Source: Petunia secreta (Eukaryota > Streptophyta > Magnoliopsida > Solanales > Solanaceae). From it: a stretch of DNA of 64,000 nt. The notes under the pieces were generated by a model, which worked only from the letters and a program-made list of their open reading frames with translations, did not search any database and was not told the DNA's origin. Both the position numbers and the translations under genes were made by a program. Below are positions 11,521-23,641 of this stretch, piece after piece; the first letter of the stretch is position 1; each line of letters begins with the position of its first letter. The stretch covers positions 22,790,001 to 22,854,000 of the forward strand of contig JARKIP010000022.1 of NCBI GenBank assembly GCA_029990175.1. The letters run 5' to 3'.

Positions 11521-12974
11521 GGAAAGAAGCGCAAGAAATAGACTAGCTTTATATGTTTTAAAATGAGTAGTATGATGTTAACATTTTACTGGTGAAAGAA
11601 AATTATATCTTAGACAGTATTACAGTCTTGCAGTGTTACTGCCAACTGTTAATGTTCATGGATATCAGTACCAAATTTTGATAGAATGTTTTCCTGAAGT
11701 CTTAGGATTTTTTGTGCTTGGCTTTGTCATTTATTTGTCCCATGTGCGTTTAAGTGCTATAGTATTGAGAGGAAGCATTTTTTTGTCTAAGATACTCTTG
11801 TGGTATATAGACACATAGATTTGAGTGTGTAACTGTATGAATTTCACTCAATTTTTATTTTTAGTTGAACTAGTATAATTTTGTGCAAAACATTTATTCA
11901 TATGTTTTAATAGTGTATACTATTTTTCTGTACTCTGTATATCATAAAAGTATACTGACTTATCTGTTTGCCAGCATGTTGACTTGATAAACAAGTTCTC
12001 TTCTGTATAGACTTTACTATACAGTATAATTCGTTGGTATACCACTTCAACTATGTTGCAGGAGCACTTATGGTAACTTAACGTCACATTTTGAATTGGA
12101 AAATGGACGCATTTTTGTAAGTAGACCAAAATAAAAATTTAGACTGTTAGACTCTACTACAATATAATTTGTTGGTATACCAGTTCAACTATGTTGCAGG
12201 AGCACTTACACCAACTTAAGTGCTCATTTTTGTAAGAAGACCCAAATGAACATTTTGACTCTCAAACTAACCTGTCGCTAATGCACATCTCAACGATAAC
12301 CATTGGTATACCAGTTATTTGTGTTAATAAACTTATAGGAGGCATGTTTTACTTTTAATTGTATACCTTTTTTTGAATACTGTATACGCTATTGTTATAC
12401 CAGTTATTGGTATCTAACTAAGTTAATAGGAGACATGTTTTAACTATTATACAGTTTGCAGTATATTGTATAGCTTTTCACTATGCAGTATACCTTATTA
12501 GTATACCAAATTAATATAGTTCTTCAAATTTTTTACAGTAGACTTTTCCCTACTATTACTAACATTCAAAGAAGTATACCATTGTGATATACGTTATATT
12601 ACAAAAGGTTTACACAAGACAAACTTTTCTTTTAATTTTCAATTAAAATTTTCTTCAGTATAACTTCTAGTAAACAATATATCCCGATGATATACTTTTT
12701 TTGTCTAAGATACTCTTGTGGTGTACTAAATTTATGTATTTCAGTCAGTTTAATTTTTAGTTAAACTAGTAACACAATTCTTCTTATGTTTTCCTATTGT
12801 GTACTTATGTTTTCTATTTATATTTAGTTCTAGAACCCACAAGTTTTACTAATTCTAATAAGACTCTGCTTCCCTTAACCCACTTTTTAACAATTTTCTT
12901 CGGTATACCTTCTACTAATAAATATATCCTGATGGTATAATTCTTTTCCTCTATAATGTATAATTATACAGAAT
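11521..12974. repeat. Non-coding spacer rich in GTATAC palindromes
   Basis: No convincing gene. The spacer carries many ggtatacc/agtatact words. It also has a near-duplicate pair around 12000-12070 and 12150-12220, both reading gttggtataccacttcaact or very similar followed by atgttgcaggagcactta. It continues the theme of the MULE territory to 26.4 kb. Confidence 0.6.
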
Positions 12975-12982
12975 AAAATATT

Positions 12983-14080
12983 GGCAAAATGGCTAAAGTC
13001 CTCCTGAACTATCATTTTTTTTTTCAACTTGACACTCAAATTTTGCGGGGGTCCTAGTGCCCCCTTAAACCACTTTGAACTGGTATTCATACCCTCCTTT
13101 GAGCTTATGTGGCATAGAGAGTGTTTACCACTCTCTTAAAGAGAGTGGCAGGATCAAGAAAATTTTGTTGACGGACTTTTATTTTTTGTTAAATGTAATT
13201 TCTAATTTCTTTTAGGTTTATTTTATTAATTTCCTTATCTTTTTCTTTTTTACTTTTTCTTATATTTCTTATCTTCTTCCTTCTTCTTAATTCACCATTG
13301 CCACCTCTTCCACAAGTCCATCATCACCCCCTCCATTTCCACTGCAACGCTACCCCTCATATTTCAACAAATCGAGAATTACACCACCATCTTACTCCTT
13401 CCACTTCAAAATCCCAAAAAAAGCAGATTCCACAATTTTTGACACACAAGCCAAAGAAATTATAACGTAAAGAGATCAACAGTAGCATCACTCTCATCCA
13501 CCATAACATCACCATTTCAACCTCTGAAACAAACTTACATATCCTCATTCAATAAACTCATTCATTTTAGAATTAAAAAGCATACTAACCAAATTTCGGG
13601 GAGAAATATCCAAGTCATGATCATCAAAATCAGGCGAAGCAAAAAGAATCCGTAAGCAACGCTAGATGAAGGGTGTAAAATTGGTGAACGATTAATAACA
13701 ACACCAGATTGAAGTAGTGCTTCTAGCCACGTCGCCGGAGATGGACTGATATGGTGAATGATGGCTATGAAATCTGATATTGTGAAGGGAGTTCTAGGAA
13801 GGGGAGAAGGAGGGAGTATTTTCCTTTTTTTTTTTTTTTTTTTTTTTTTGTTTTAAAAGATCTAACTTTTATTTTGTTTTTTTTTTAAATTTTTTTGTTT
13901 GCCACGTGTCGTGCAAAAATTGGTATGTGAAACCACCTTCCTTATTAAAGCAGGACAGATCAAGAAAGGGGATAATAATACCGGTTCAAAGTTGTTTAGG
14001 GGTTACTAGTACCCCCACAAAGTTAAAATGTCAAGTTGGAAAAAAAGTTATAGTTTAGGAGGATTTTAGCCACTTTGTCT
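12983..14080. mobile_element. Non-autonomous DNA transposon with ~110-bp terminal inverted repeats
   Basis: The left end reads caaaatggctaaagtcctcc. The right end in reverse complement reads caaagtggctaaaatcctcc. The match continues for roughly 110 bp through the gggggt(c/a)cta(g/g) tract. The flanks share aaaatatt (12975-12982 and 14081-14088), an 8-bp candidate target duplication; 9 bp with one mismatch is also possible. Eight bp would suggest hAT, nine bp a MULE. The interior (13260-13815) is less AT-biased with gccacgtcgccggagatgg at 13727, and may be a captured gene fragment. It also carries a poly-T run near 13825-13849. No transposase is visible. Confidence 0.75.
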
Positions 14081-14233
14081 AAAATATTTGTAAACTAGTA
14101 AACTACAAAGAGGCACATATAACCTCTCTCTTCCACACAATAATTTACCATTCAATTGTGTAAATTTCTTTTAATAATTTACCATTCAATCGTTCAATAG
14201 GGTGAATCATTTTCTAAGATTTGATTCGCACTT

Positions 14234-16641
14234 ATGGGTCGTCATACCAAATCTTTAACATCAATTCCAATTCGTACTAACAACATCAATTGAAGGGTAA
14301 AGATGAGGTTAAGGTAATTTTTCATTTGTTATCCCAAGAAAACTTCAATTCTACGATGCTTTTTACAAGTTTTGTGCATGCATAAATTAATTTTTGCTAA
14401 ACTATATATAGTAGTTAATTTTTGGTAGACTATATATAGTAGTTAATTTTTAGTAGTATATATGTGTCGTATATGGTCTTTAGCAATGTATACATGTCTT
14501 TTGTAAAATTCATTTAGTGTTGTTTTGTTTGTTATGTATTTTCAAGGCTTGGCATTTCTTTATTGCACCTTCTACATATAATCGCTATACTCCCAAAATC
14601 AAATCAACAATGATCTAAATGTTAATATTGTTGAAGAGTTAACTGCCAAGTTGATGAGTCGTCAAGTTGATATGTATCGTAGTACATATTTTGTATATTT
14701 TTTAAATACGCCGCGTCAGATTCGTCAGAATGCAATTCTTCATTGGTTGATGATGAGGGAGATAAAACCTGCAGGTGGTGATGATTTGTGGTTTAATGTA
14801 AATGCGTATCGTCTTTATTTTTAGTTGGGCGAGTTTGGTTTGTTCACTATGTTGAAGTGTATTGGCGCTGCGGAGGGTAACACACTTCCTATGAAGAATC
14901 GTTTGATGCAAAAGTATTTTGATGGAAAGTCTCATCTTTACCGATTTCATTTAACTAGTTGTTTCAACAATGAATGTTGAAAAAAGAATGGCACAGCGCT
15001 GGAGACAGCAATGCTGTATCTTATTTTCACATTTTTATTCGCTACACCGATACGAAAAGATATAGGTTGTCTTGACATAAAGTACGTTGATGTTCTTGAG
15101 AAAGGAGAGTATGAAAACTACCCTGGGGGTGTTGATGTTTTCAATATGACAAAAGCGTCACTGCACAAGAAGATTGTTCATAAGCCGAGTAGTTATAGAC
15201 ATTCTGGTTTTACACTTGCAATTCAAGCATGGCTGTGCGAGACTTGTCCAACAATTGCGGGAGTAAATACTTCCCGAGTTGCTTTTGTAGGTGATTCAAA
15301 GATAGCACTCCTTCTGAATTGGAGGGGAGATGATAGACAGCCTGCTTCTAATTCTTAATTGCTTAACATATTTTCTAACTCAGTTGAACAGGTTAGTTTT
15401 CTGCATTTCTGTACTTTGAAGCTATACTTATGTGTAACTAGTATTTTTTGTTCTTTGCTTTTACTTATTTCAATATTTTTGGAACAGGTAAATATAAGAA
15501 ACATACTCTCAACTGATGTCGAGAAGGAAGAGGTTGGCCTAGATGATATTTAATTTGTTGATATTGCTGAAAAAGACTTGAGTCCTACTGATAGGCAAAC
15601 ACAGAATAGGGGACTTGCTCCTGAAGCTAGTGATGTTGCTGAAGAAGACTTGGGTGCTGATGGTGGACAAACTCATAATCAGCGAGCAGTTCCTGAAGCT
15701 AGTGATGTTGGTGAAGAACACTTGGGTGCTGATGGTGGGCAAAGTCATAATCATGGACATGTTCCTGAAGCTAGTAATGTTGCTGCTCGAATGCAAGAGC
15801 CACTGAGCAAAGAGGTTCAATATATACACTTATATTTTAATTTGATGAGCAAGTGTTATTTCTTAATCTATTGTGTTTTAAGATGTTGTTGCCATTCTGT
15901 TTATGAAGTCAAACCGTATGTAGCGGAGTAGGAAAGACCTTTCTCAGCCAAGTACTGTTGCTGCCAATGATTCCTATACTGATTTAATGAAATTGGTATG
16001 TTGTATTTGTCTTTTTTTTTTTTCTATAATGATTACAACTTACTTTGATATATATTTATTTTTTTTCTTTTTTATTTATTTGAAGTGCAAAATGAATTTG
16101 CTTCTTTTAAAACAGATGTTAAAGAAGAGGTGATTCTATTTTACGTACAACTGCGGAGCAGGTCTATCTTAGTATATGACTCAATGCCCACTCGACGGAT
16201 AACTAAAGCTTCTGAAGATGTCGTGTATGCTTATACTGTTGTGGTCCCTTTACTTTTGGACCGTATTGGATTTTATACTAAAAGAAATGACCTTGTTCTG
16301 CAAAATAGCTTACATAATGGGAAATTTTGACAAAGCCATACGACATTGTATATGTTGAGAAACTTCCTAAGCAGATATTAGTGTAAGCTGTCTTTCCGCA
16401 GATATACTTTTTTCATACCTTATTATTTTTTTTCATATTTGTTCTTTGATATTGTGTGCAATTTATGCATCTGTACAGGGATTGTGGAGCGTTTGTGGCT
16501 ACTTTTACAGAGCACATCATTGAGAAAATCGCTATTAAACATAATGGTTTTGATATTCACAAATTTCGTTCAAGATTTGTTGCACTTTTGTGGGAGTATG
16601 GTTGTAACAAAATCACGCACAATGAAGAAAGTAACTTATAG
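14234..16641 (+). pseudogene. DUF1985 plus Ulp1 (C48) gene, copy 2, decayed
   Basis: The ATG at 14234 begins MGRHTKS, similar to the start of copy 3 (MGRKTRS). From about 14640 a DUF1985-like domain reads REIKPAGGDDLWFNVNAYR, then is broken by an in-frame TAG at 14824. It continues LGEFGLFTMLKCIG, meets another stop near 14979, and goes on through ETAMLYLIFTFLF and WLCETCPTIAG to 15358. A repeat-bearing linker follows (15596-15790). The C48 part is at 16085-16387 (ILVYDSMPTRRI) and, after a splice GT|GTAAG to CAG|G, DCGAFVATFTEHI to 16641. The segment that should carry the catalytic histidine is missing; the frame goes straight from EEVILFYVQL to RSRSILVYD. It is not functional as a protease. 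Confidence 0.65.
15596..15790 (+). repeat. In-frame tandem repeat of about 72/66 bp in Ulp1 copy 2 linker
   Basis: Three imperfect units encode PEASDVAEEDLGADGGQ and variants (PEASDVGEEHLGADGGQ, PEASNVAA). Unit starts lie near 15619, 15691 and 15763. The acidic, disordered-looking repeat sits between the DUF1985-like and protease parts, where copy 3 also has a low-complexity Ser/Thr/Asp-rich linker. Confidence 0.8.
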
Positions 16642-18420
16642 ACACAGATAGCTGGTATACCAATATCATATACAGTATACTCAAAAGGTATACAGTTTAA
16701 GTTAAAAAATGTCTTCTATTAAGTTAAAACATGTTCCGTTACTTATAAAGGCAAATAACTAATATACCAGTGATGTATATCGTATATTAAAAAGGTATAC
16801 AATACATAAATAAATCACCTTAAATTTTGTATCATCAAAAACTCTTGCTGCCTTCTTCTTCGACTTGTCATCACCCTGCATAGAAATTCCCTCATTGTTG
16901 TCATCAAGAGAAACATATTGTCTCTTTGAGCGGAGAGGTATCCTTAACATGAATTTTGGGTGAATCCTCAAAATCCGAGCTAGAAGTAGTCAAGACTACA
17001 AGAGGCTTTCTTGCAATCCGTTTGAAAATCATAAACCAAGATTTTTCCTGCCTACTTGGTGACAAAATTGTTGTGTCTTCGTCCTAATCAGAAACATGTG
17101 TAAGGCATGATTAAAAAAGAAGACAAAAACTGCATGGTACAATACGGAAAAGAAGTGCTGAATAACTGACAAGTCACGTGGTTTCGTTATTTTCTATGAC
17201 ACGTAGGATTAGTAATGGATTTCTTCTGTGTGGAGAAATTCTCATTTTTGCTCTACTTTTTAAAAAATGTGGCTATTTTTAGTTTAGATATCATCTTAGT
17301 ATACATAAAGCATAATATTCCCAAATATGTTTTCTCAAGTTATTCTCAAATCTTTTTTTTTTTTTGGTTCAAATTTGATGTTACATTAGTATGAACACTT
17401 CAACAACATAGTTAAAGTGGTGTACCGACAAATTAATTAGGTATACAATAGGAAATAACAATAGGAAATTTACCTTTTCTTATATTTGCAAGGCCGTACA
17501 TATAATGTCAAGCTTGTATACCATCAGGGTATACATCACACTAAAATGATGTACACTAAATTATAAAGAATTAAGTCGTCTTTGGTAAGAGCACTTTCTG
17601 CCTAACTGTAAATTGCAACTTGTCCAACCCCAAAAGCAAATTATACCCGTGGTAGGAAATTAAATTATCTCTATATCAATTTAGCTTTCAATTAATAAAA
17701 AATACATATATTGACCTTTTTGTGCCGTCTTAGACTTGCTTATTAATTACGTTGTTCATGGTTTCTTCATTTTTTTCCTAGTAATAGCAGGCAAACCTAG
17801 TTGCACAAGTCAAAAAGTATATCATTAGGGTATACTACATAGTAAAAAGGTATACAGAAGAAAAGTTGTATACTGCAGTAACTTAACAATATCTTTACTG
17901 CAGTGACGGTCAAGTTGTCCGAGTAGCCTTGGTTGCTCTCACTTAACACCACTATACTATTGAAAAATACTGCATATTAGAAAGGTATACAGAATAATGG
18001 AATTTAATGGAATTTACTATTCGGGCATACCTTTCTAGTATCCGGTATACCCTGGTAGTATACTTTTTCCTACTAGACAAAGTCGCAGCTTTTATATAAT
18101 TGAACATTGAGCATAATTGAAAAATAGAATACTTCAATAGAAATAAAACTAGCTCTCAAATATAAAACTAGGAAAGAAACAGTAGCCAAACTAGGATAGA
18201 CAACAATGTTTACAGTTGCAATTAAAATTATAAAACTACGAGTTGTTAAAGTGCTAACGAGACCAATCAGGGCATCAGGGAACAATGCCATATATAGCAG
18301 CCATGTTAACCAAAAACGAATAGCTAGACACTATACCGTACTAGTTAGATATACTAATGAGCTAGGTCAGACTCTTCATTAACACATTTCTACTACTTGT
18401 ATTTTTTTTTCATTGACCAT
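16642..18420. repeat. GTATAC-rich spacer with a minus-strand Ulp1-gene N-terminal remnant
   Basis: Around 16830-17090 the minus strand reads a basic/acidic segment (FKRIARKPLVVL, then SSSDFEDSPK). It resembles the N-terminal region of Solanaceae-type Ulp1 MULE genes, and is then frame-broken. The rest is non-coding with frequent gtatac words at about 16670-16800, 17400-17560 and 17820-18060. The remnant is a weak call. Confidence 0.4.
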
Positions 18421-18462
18421 CTATACTGTTGCATGATTTTGAACAGGATCCTCAGAATTGCT

Positions 18463-21400
18463 AGCATCTATTCTCAGAATCATGTATACCAGGATATTCA
18501 GAATCACTTTCTTCATGGTGCGCATTTTTCCTAAAGCCATAATCCCACAAAAGTGCAACATATTTGAAACAAAATTGCTCAATGTTAAAAATATCAGCTT
18601 TAATAGGGGCTTTCTTAATGAGGTGCTCTGCACAAAACTTGCTAGAAATGCTCCACAATCCATGTACACACATAAATTACACAAAACATCAAAGAACAAA
18701 CCTAAGTAAAATATTTAAAGTATGAGAAAAGTATATATGGGAGGAAGAGTGCTCACGCTAATGACTGACCTGGAAGATTTTTAACAAATACAACTTTATA
18801 TAGATTTGTTGACAGCTGGCCAATGTGTAAGCCATTTAGCAAATTAATATTTTTCCTCTTATTATAAAATCCAATTTCGCATAGAATCAAAGGAACCACA
18901 ATGGCATAAGCCTGCACCACCTCTTCAACGGCTTGAGATTTCCATCGACAGTGCATCTAGTCATATACAAAGATGGTCCTAGATCGTAGTGACAATCTTA
19001 ACAGAATCCAATGCGACTTTTATTGGAAATGAGCAAAATTGAACACATCATCAACATCATACCATGGAGTGTTGCAATACAAACCATAACCAGTCATGTA
19101 CTGCTCAATTTGATGTCGTACGTTCACTATTTGCATAGGTACTGCTCCCCTTGATTGCTGATAAACAGTTTGAATAGTGTTGTGAAAATAATGATATGTA
19201 GTTGTAATCTTTCTTCAAGACTATACTTGATCTTCTTCCTCAGATAGTAGAAGATGACATCTAGATGCTGAATATGATTGCATGAGTTAGCATAACTTGA
19301 CACACAAAATGAGAAACGGCAGCAATATAATCACAGTGATACAAAAATATTGAAAGATGAAGAAATTCTGGAAAAAAATGATATACCTCAGAAGACAATG
19401 CACTGCCATGAGTTTTTAACACCCGAAACCAATTCTTATTGTTAATTTCGGCAACCTCAAAATTAAGAGGTGGATCAAGAACATCATCTATTTTGTTGTT
19501 GTCAAATCAACAAGACATAAAATCAGAAAGTAAAATAGAAAAAAGTAAATCATAAAGTGAGAAAATTGGTATACCAATAATGTACACTGCATATTAAAAA
19601 GATATTCATTGAGCTAATTTGAGCAATATCACAATAATAAAGTGACCAAATTTGCAGAACAAACTAAATTGGTATACCAGTAAAGTATACTGTATACTAA
19701 AGGTATACAGTTGACCAACTTCTTTTTTTTTTGCAATCTATCACGGCACAAGCAAGGATCTACTCTTGCCAACTGCTTCAAACACAAGTAAACTGCAATT
19801 TTCAAATTTTTAAGTGAGAAGTGGTAAAATTCAAAAACGGCTAAGTGTAAAATACTCATCCCTTGCGCTTGTGCATTGCTTCAGTAAGCACAACTAGAGG
19901 TTCGTCATCACGATCCTATGTAATAGATTTTTCAAATGGAACAGTCCAGAAACAATCTTGTTCTTCTTCTTTGAGGAGTTGTGAGGTGAATGTTGGACAT
20001 GTGGATCTTTTCTTTTACCTTGAGTGGGAGTGCAGATTTCAGCAGGATGCTTCCCAGCATAAGCTTCGGACATTGCAGAGACACTCGGATGAATAGGTTC
20101 ATCATGCACATTTTCGCGATGAACAACTGATATCTCGACTCATACTTTCTCAGTTAGACTTCTCGAAGTCAAATAATGAAGCTGAGAATCAGCTTAACCT
20201 ATTTCTGCAATATCAAAAGGAATATCTTTTGACTTAGGACAAGCACTAGTTGTTTGACCAGTCTTGGCTGGTGCCTTCTCATCAGGACTACTAGAAGTGA
20301 GACGGTGGAATTGAGATTGTGTCAAACCCATATCTGCAATGTTACATGGATCAACTGCTATTTTGGAGGAAGCAACACTTGTATCACTAGGCAGGCTACC
20401 TGTCTTGTCCACTCCAATTCATAAGCCGTGGTATCTTCAAATGAGCTACAAAATTAACTCGGCAAGACAATTTCTTCCGCAATTGCTGGACAAATCTAAC
20501 ACAACCATGTTTGAATTGCAAGCGTAAAACCACAAAATTTTATACTTGTAGGCGTGTGGATAATCTTCTTGTGTAGTGAGGCTATTATCTTTTTGTAAGC
20601 TGCCAACCCCCAAGGGTAGTTGTCCTACTCACCCCTCTCAATAACATCAGCTTACTTCACCTCAAGATATCATTTATCTTTACGGTCTGCAAACAAAAAA
20701 GTGGAAAGAAAGTACAATACTGAAATTTTTAAAGCATCTGTGTCATTATATTCCCAACGTTTCTCAAAGAAAAAAGTACTTATAGCATAGCGGTAGACAT
20801 GAGACACCCTACCAAAGTACCTTTCTATCAAAGAGTTGTTCTCAAATAATGACTTTTCAACATCAACACCAGTACATTTCAATCCGGTAACTAGAGCGAA
20901 TTCCCCCAACCCAAAATAAACACGCTGACCATTTATGTCAAACCACAATGCTTCACCACCTGTCGGCTTTATCTCCCTGTCAACTAATGCAGAATGTGTG
21001 TTTGCCGAATCTGTACCGACATATCTAAAAAGTAACCAAAACACGTGGAACGAAATATCTCAAGTTGATGCTCCATCAAATTGGAAGTCAACTCTTCGAT
21101 GATGTTGGTATTGATTTCGTTGTTCATTTACGGATTATACCCTATATATTTAGAAGGTGCAACAAAGAATTCCCAATCCTACAAAAATAGGACATTTTTT
21201 AGTTAAAGTAGTATACTTTTGTGCAAAACAGTTAAGGTAGTACACTTTTGTGAAACACAGTGTACACTAAAGGGTATACAATAGAAAAATAAGTTTGTAA
21301 TACTATGAAGGTTGGTATACCATTGTAATATACAACATACTAAAAAGCTATTATAGATAGATACAAGCTTTGGACCAAGGCGACTGGGTTTGGGCATACC

Positions 21401-21737
21401 CACTTACTACACTGTAGCTCCGCCCTATTTGCAACATAATAGTTATAACCACCATTATTAGAGATATAAGCTCTACGTCTGTAAACTAAAAACAGTTCTC
21501 ATTCACATTTATTAAACAACATCCATGAGTGCGAACAAGAACTGCTCGATTTATAGGATCTGTTCCAACCCTTTTTACAGTATATAAAGTAATTTTAAAT
21601 TCAAATAAAAACTTTACCGTAGTCGCATCTTCACTATTTTGGCTAACATGGCTAGCGCTTGAAAACAAAGTCAAATCTATCTCTTGATCAATACAAAAAC
21701 TTAGAAATATTGCTGAAGACCTGGTTTTACGCCCCAT
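18463..21737 (-). pseudogene. DUF1985 plus Ulp1 (C48) gene, copy 3, decayed
   Basis: Minus-strand start at 21737 (MGRKTRSSAIFLSF), donor after DATT near 21618. The DUF1985 part at 21044-20670 reads REIKPTGGEALWFDINGQ then LGEFALVTGLKCTGV and is the best preserved of the three copies. A low-complexity linker follows around 20412-19900. Exon 19487-19387 precedes exon 19267-18757 (HLDVIFYYLRKK), which retains the catalytic histidine box SHWILL but has stops just before it and after IFVYD. The final exon starts near 18657 with DCGAFLASF, then shifts frame before AEHLIKKAPI. The acceptor before it reads acatg, not AG, so splicing is lost too. It is tail-to-tail with copy 2. Confidence 0.65.
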
Positions 21738-22572
21738 AAGTACCTGTTCAAACCCTAGAACAACAATTCAAACTATCGAACAATTGAACTGTACAATTAA
21801 TTTGACAAAAAAATTATTTCAAATTATAAATGGGAAATTGGAACAATTGTAAGGAGAATCCATGTTCAAATGAAAATGGGTACCGAAAATGAGGGATTTC
21901 TGTAAATGCATAAAGTGTTTTTTGGAGTCATTGTTTGTGGCAGACACGTGGGATTTTGAGTTTTTTAAGTGTAGGTCTGTTACTCATTTTAATTATAAAA
22001 AAATGGTCGCTTTTTAGTTAAAGTAGTACACTTTTATGCAAAACAGTTAAGATAGTATACTTTTATGGTATACAATGTACAAGAAAGTGTATACAATAAA
22101 AAATAAGCTTTTGTAATATTAAAAGCAGTCAAGGCTGGTATACCATTGGCGTATATAACATACTAAAAGGTTATACACTAAAATATTTTTGGACGGGGTT
22201 AGTTATGACACACACGTCAATGTTCATTTTGTCCAATTTATTAAAAATAAACCAAAATGTAGCGCGATTTTTGTAAATGGGGCAAAGTTTTCTGGATCTA
22301 TTGATTTCAAAAGACACACGCATTTTGAGTGTGTAAATGTATGTATTTCATTTAGTTTAATTAAAAAATTATGCCATTTTTTAGTTAAAGTAGTATACTT
22401 TTGTGCAAAACAGTCAAGGTAATGTATTTTTGTGGTATATAGTGTACAATAAATGGTATACAATAGGAAAATAAGTTTTTGTAATATTATGAAGGCTGGT
22501 ATACCATTGTAGTATACATCACACTAAAAGGCTATGCACTAAAAAATTGTATACCTGAGTGCTATACTGCAT
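21738..22572. repeat. GTATAC-rich spacer
   Basis: No gene seen. It contains partly repeated sentences around 22010-22180 and 22370-22530, each with ttttagttaaagtagtatac or close forms and gctggtataccattg(g/t). I count 13 GTATAC words between about 22050 and 22760. Confidence 0.6.
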
Positions 22573-23590
22573 AAGGTATAGAACAAAAAAAATGTGCAGA
22601 TACAACACCACTACCAGAGGGCTCTGCCATGGGGTATACTGTATACAATAAAGCAATACAGAAGAAAAAATAAGTTATAGAATAAGTTGCATATTATTTG
22701 TGGTATATTTTCTTCTATATACGTTTCTAGTATTTAGTATACCCTGATGGTATACTCCTTTAACTTTGAGGTATATAGGCAAACAAATTAATCAGTAAAC
22801 GTACAGGGTATATTGTACAATAGGAAGGATACAGTAAAAATACCCATATTTTCTTGTGATTTTCCTTCTATCTAATTTCATATTACCGTAAATAGTATGT
22901 GCAATGGAAACAAATTTTAATAAATAGTAAAGAACAGTTGATATTGAACTAAGTAAACCACTGTACGAACAACATACCAACAGATAGGCAAGACAATAAA
23001 ATCAGTATACCAACAAGGTATAATATACACTACCAAGGTAAATAAGGAGAAGTTACCCACAAATTGCACCAACAGTAAAAGGGTCAGGTATGTGTATAAG
23101 GTATAGAACAAAAAAAATGTGCAGAAACAACACCACTACTAGAGGGCTCTGCCATGGGGTATATTGTACAATAAAGCAATATAGAATAAAAAATAAGTTA
23201 TAGAACAAGTTGCATATCATTTTGGGTATATTTTCTCCTGATGGTATACTCCTTTAACTTTAAGGTATACATGCAAACAAATTAACCAGTAAACATACAT
23301 TGTATACTATAAAATAGCAAGGTATACAATGAAAATACTGATATTTTTTTGGGGTTTTTTCTTCTTTCTAATTTCATGTTACCGTAAATAGTATGTGTAA
23401 TGGAAAAAAGTTTTACTAAACGGTAAAGAACAATTGATATTGAACTAAGTAAAGCACTATACGAATAACATACCAATTAATAGGCAACACAACAAAACAT
23501 GTATACCAACAGGGTATACTATACACTACCAAGGTATACAATAAGAAGTTACCCACAAATTGCACCAACAGCAAAGGGCCAGGTATGTCA
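22573..23590. repeat. Tandem duplication, period ~525 bp
   Basis: The segment from 22573 (aaggtatagaacaaaaaaaa) recurs from 23098. The copies share the blocks gagggctctgccatggggta, gttgatattgaactaagtaa and gttacccacaaattgcacca. A third, more diverged partial copy lies at about 25540-25760 inside the transposase intron. Confidence 0.85.
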
Positions 23591-23641
23591 GGCACGCACT
23601 AAAATAGAGAAATCAACATAATTTGTTGGTATATCAAGACT

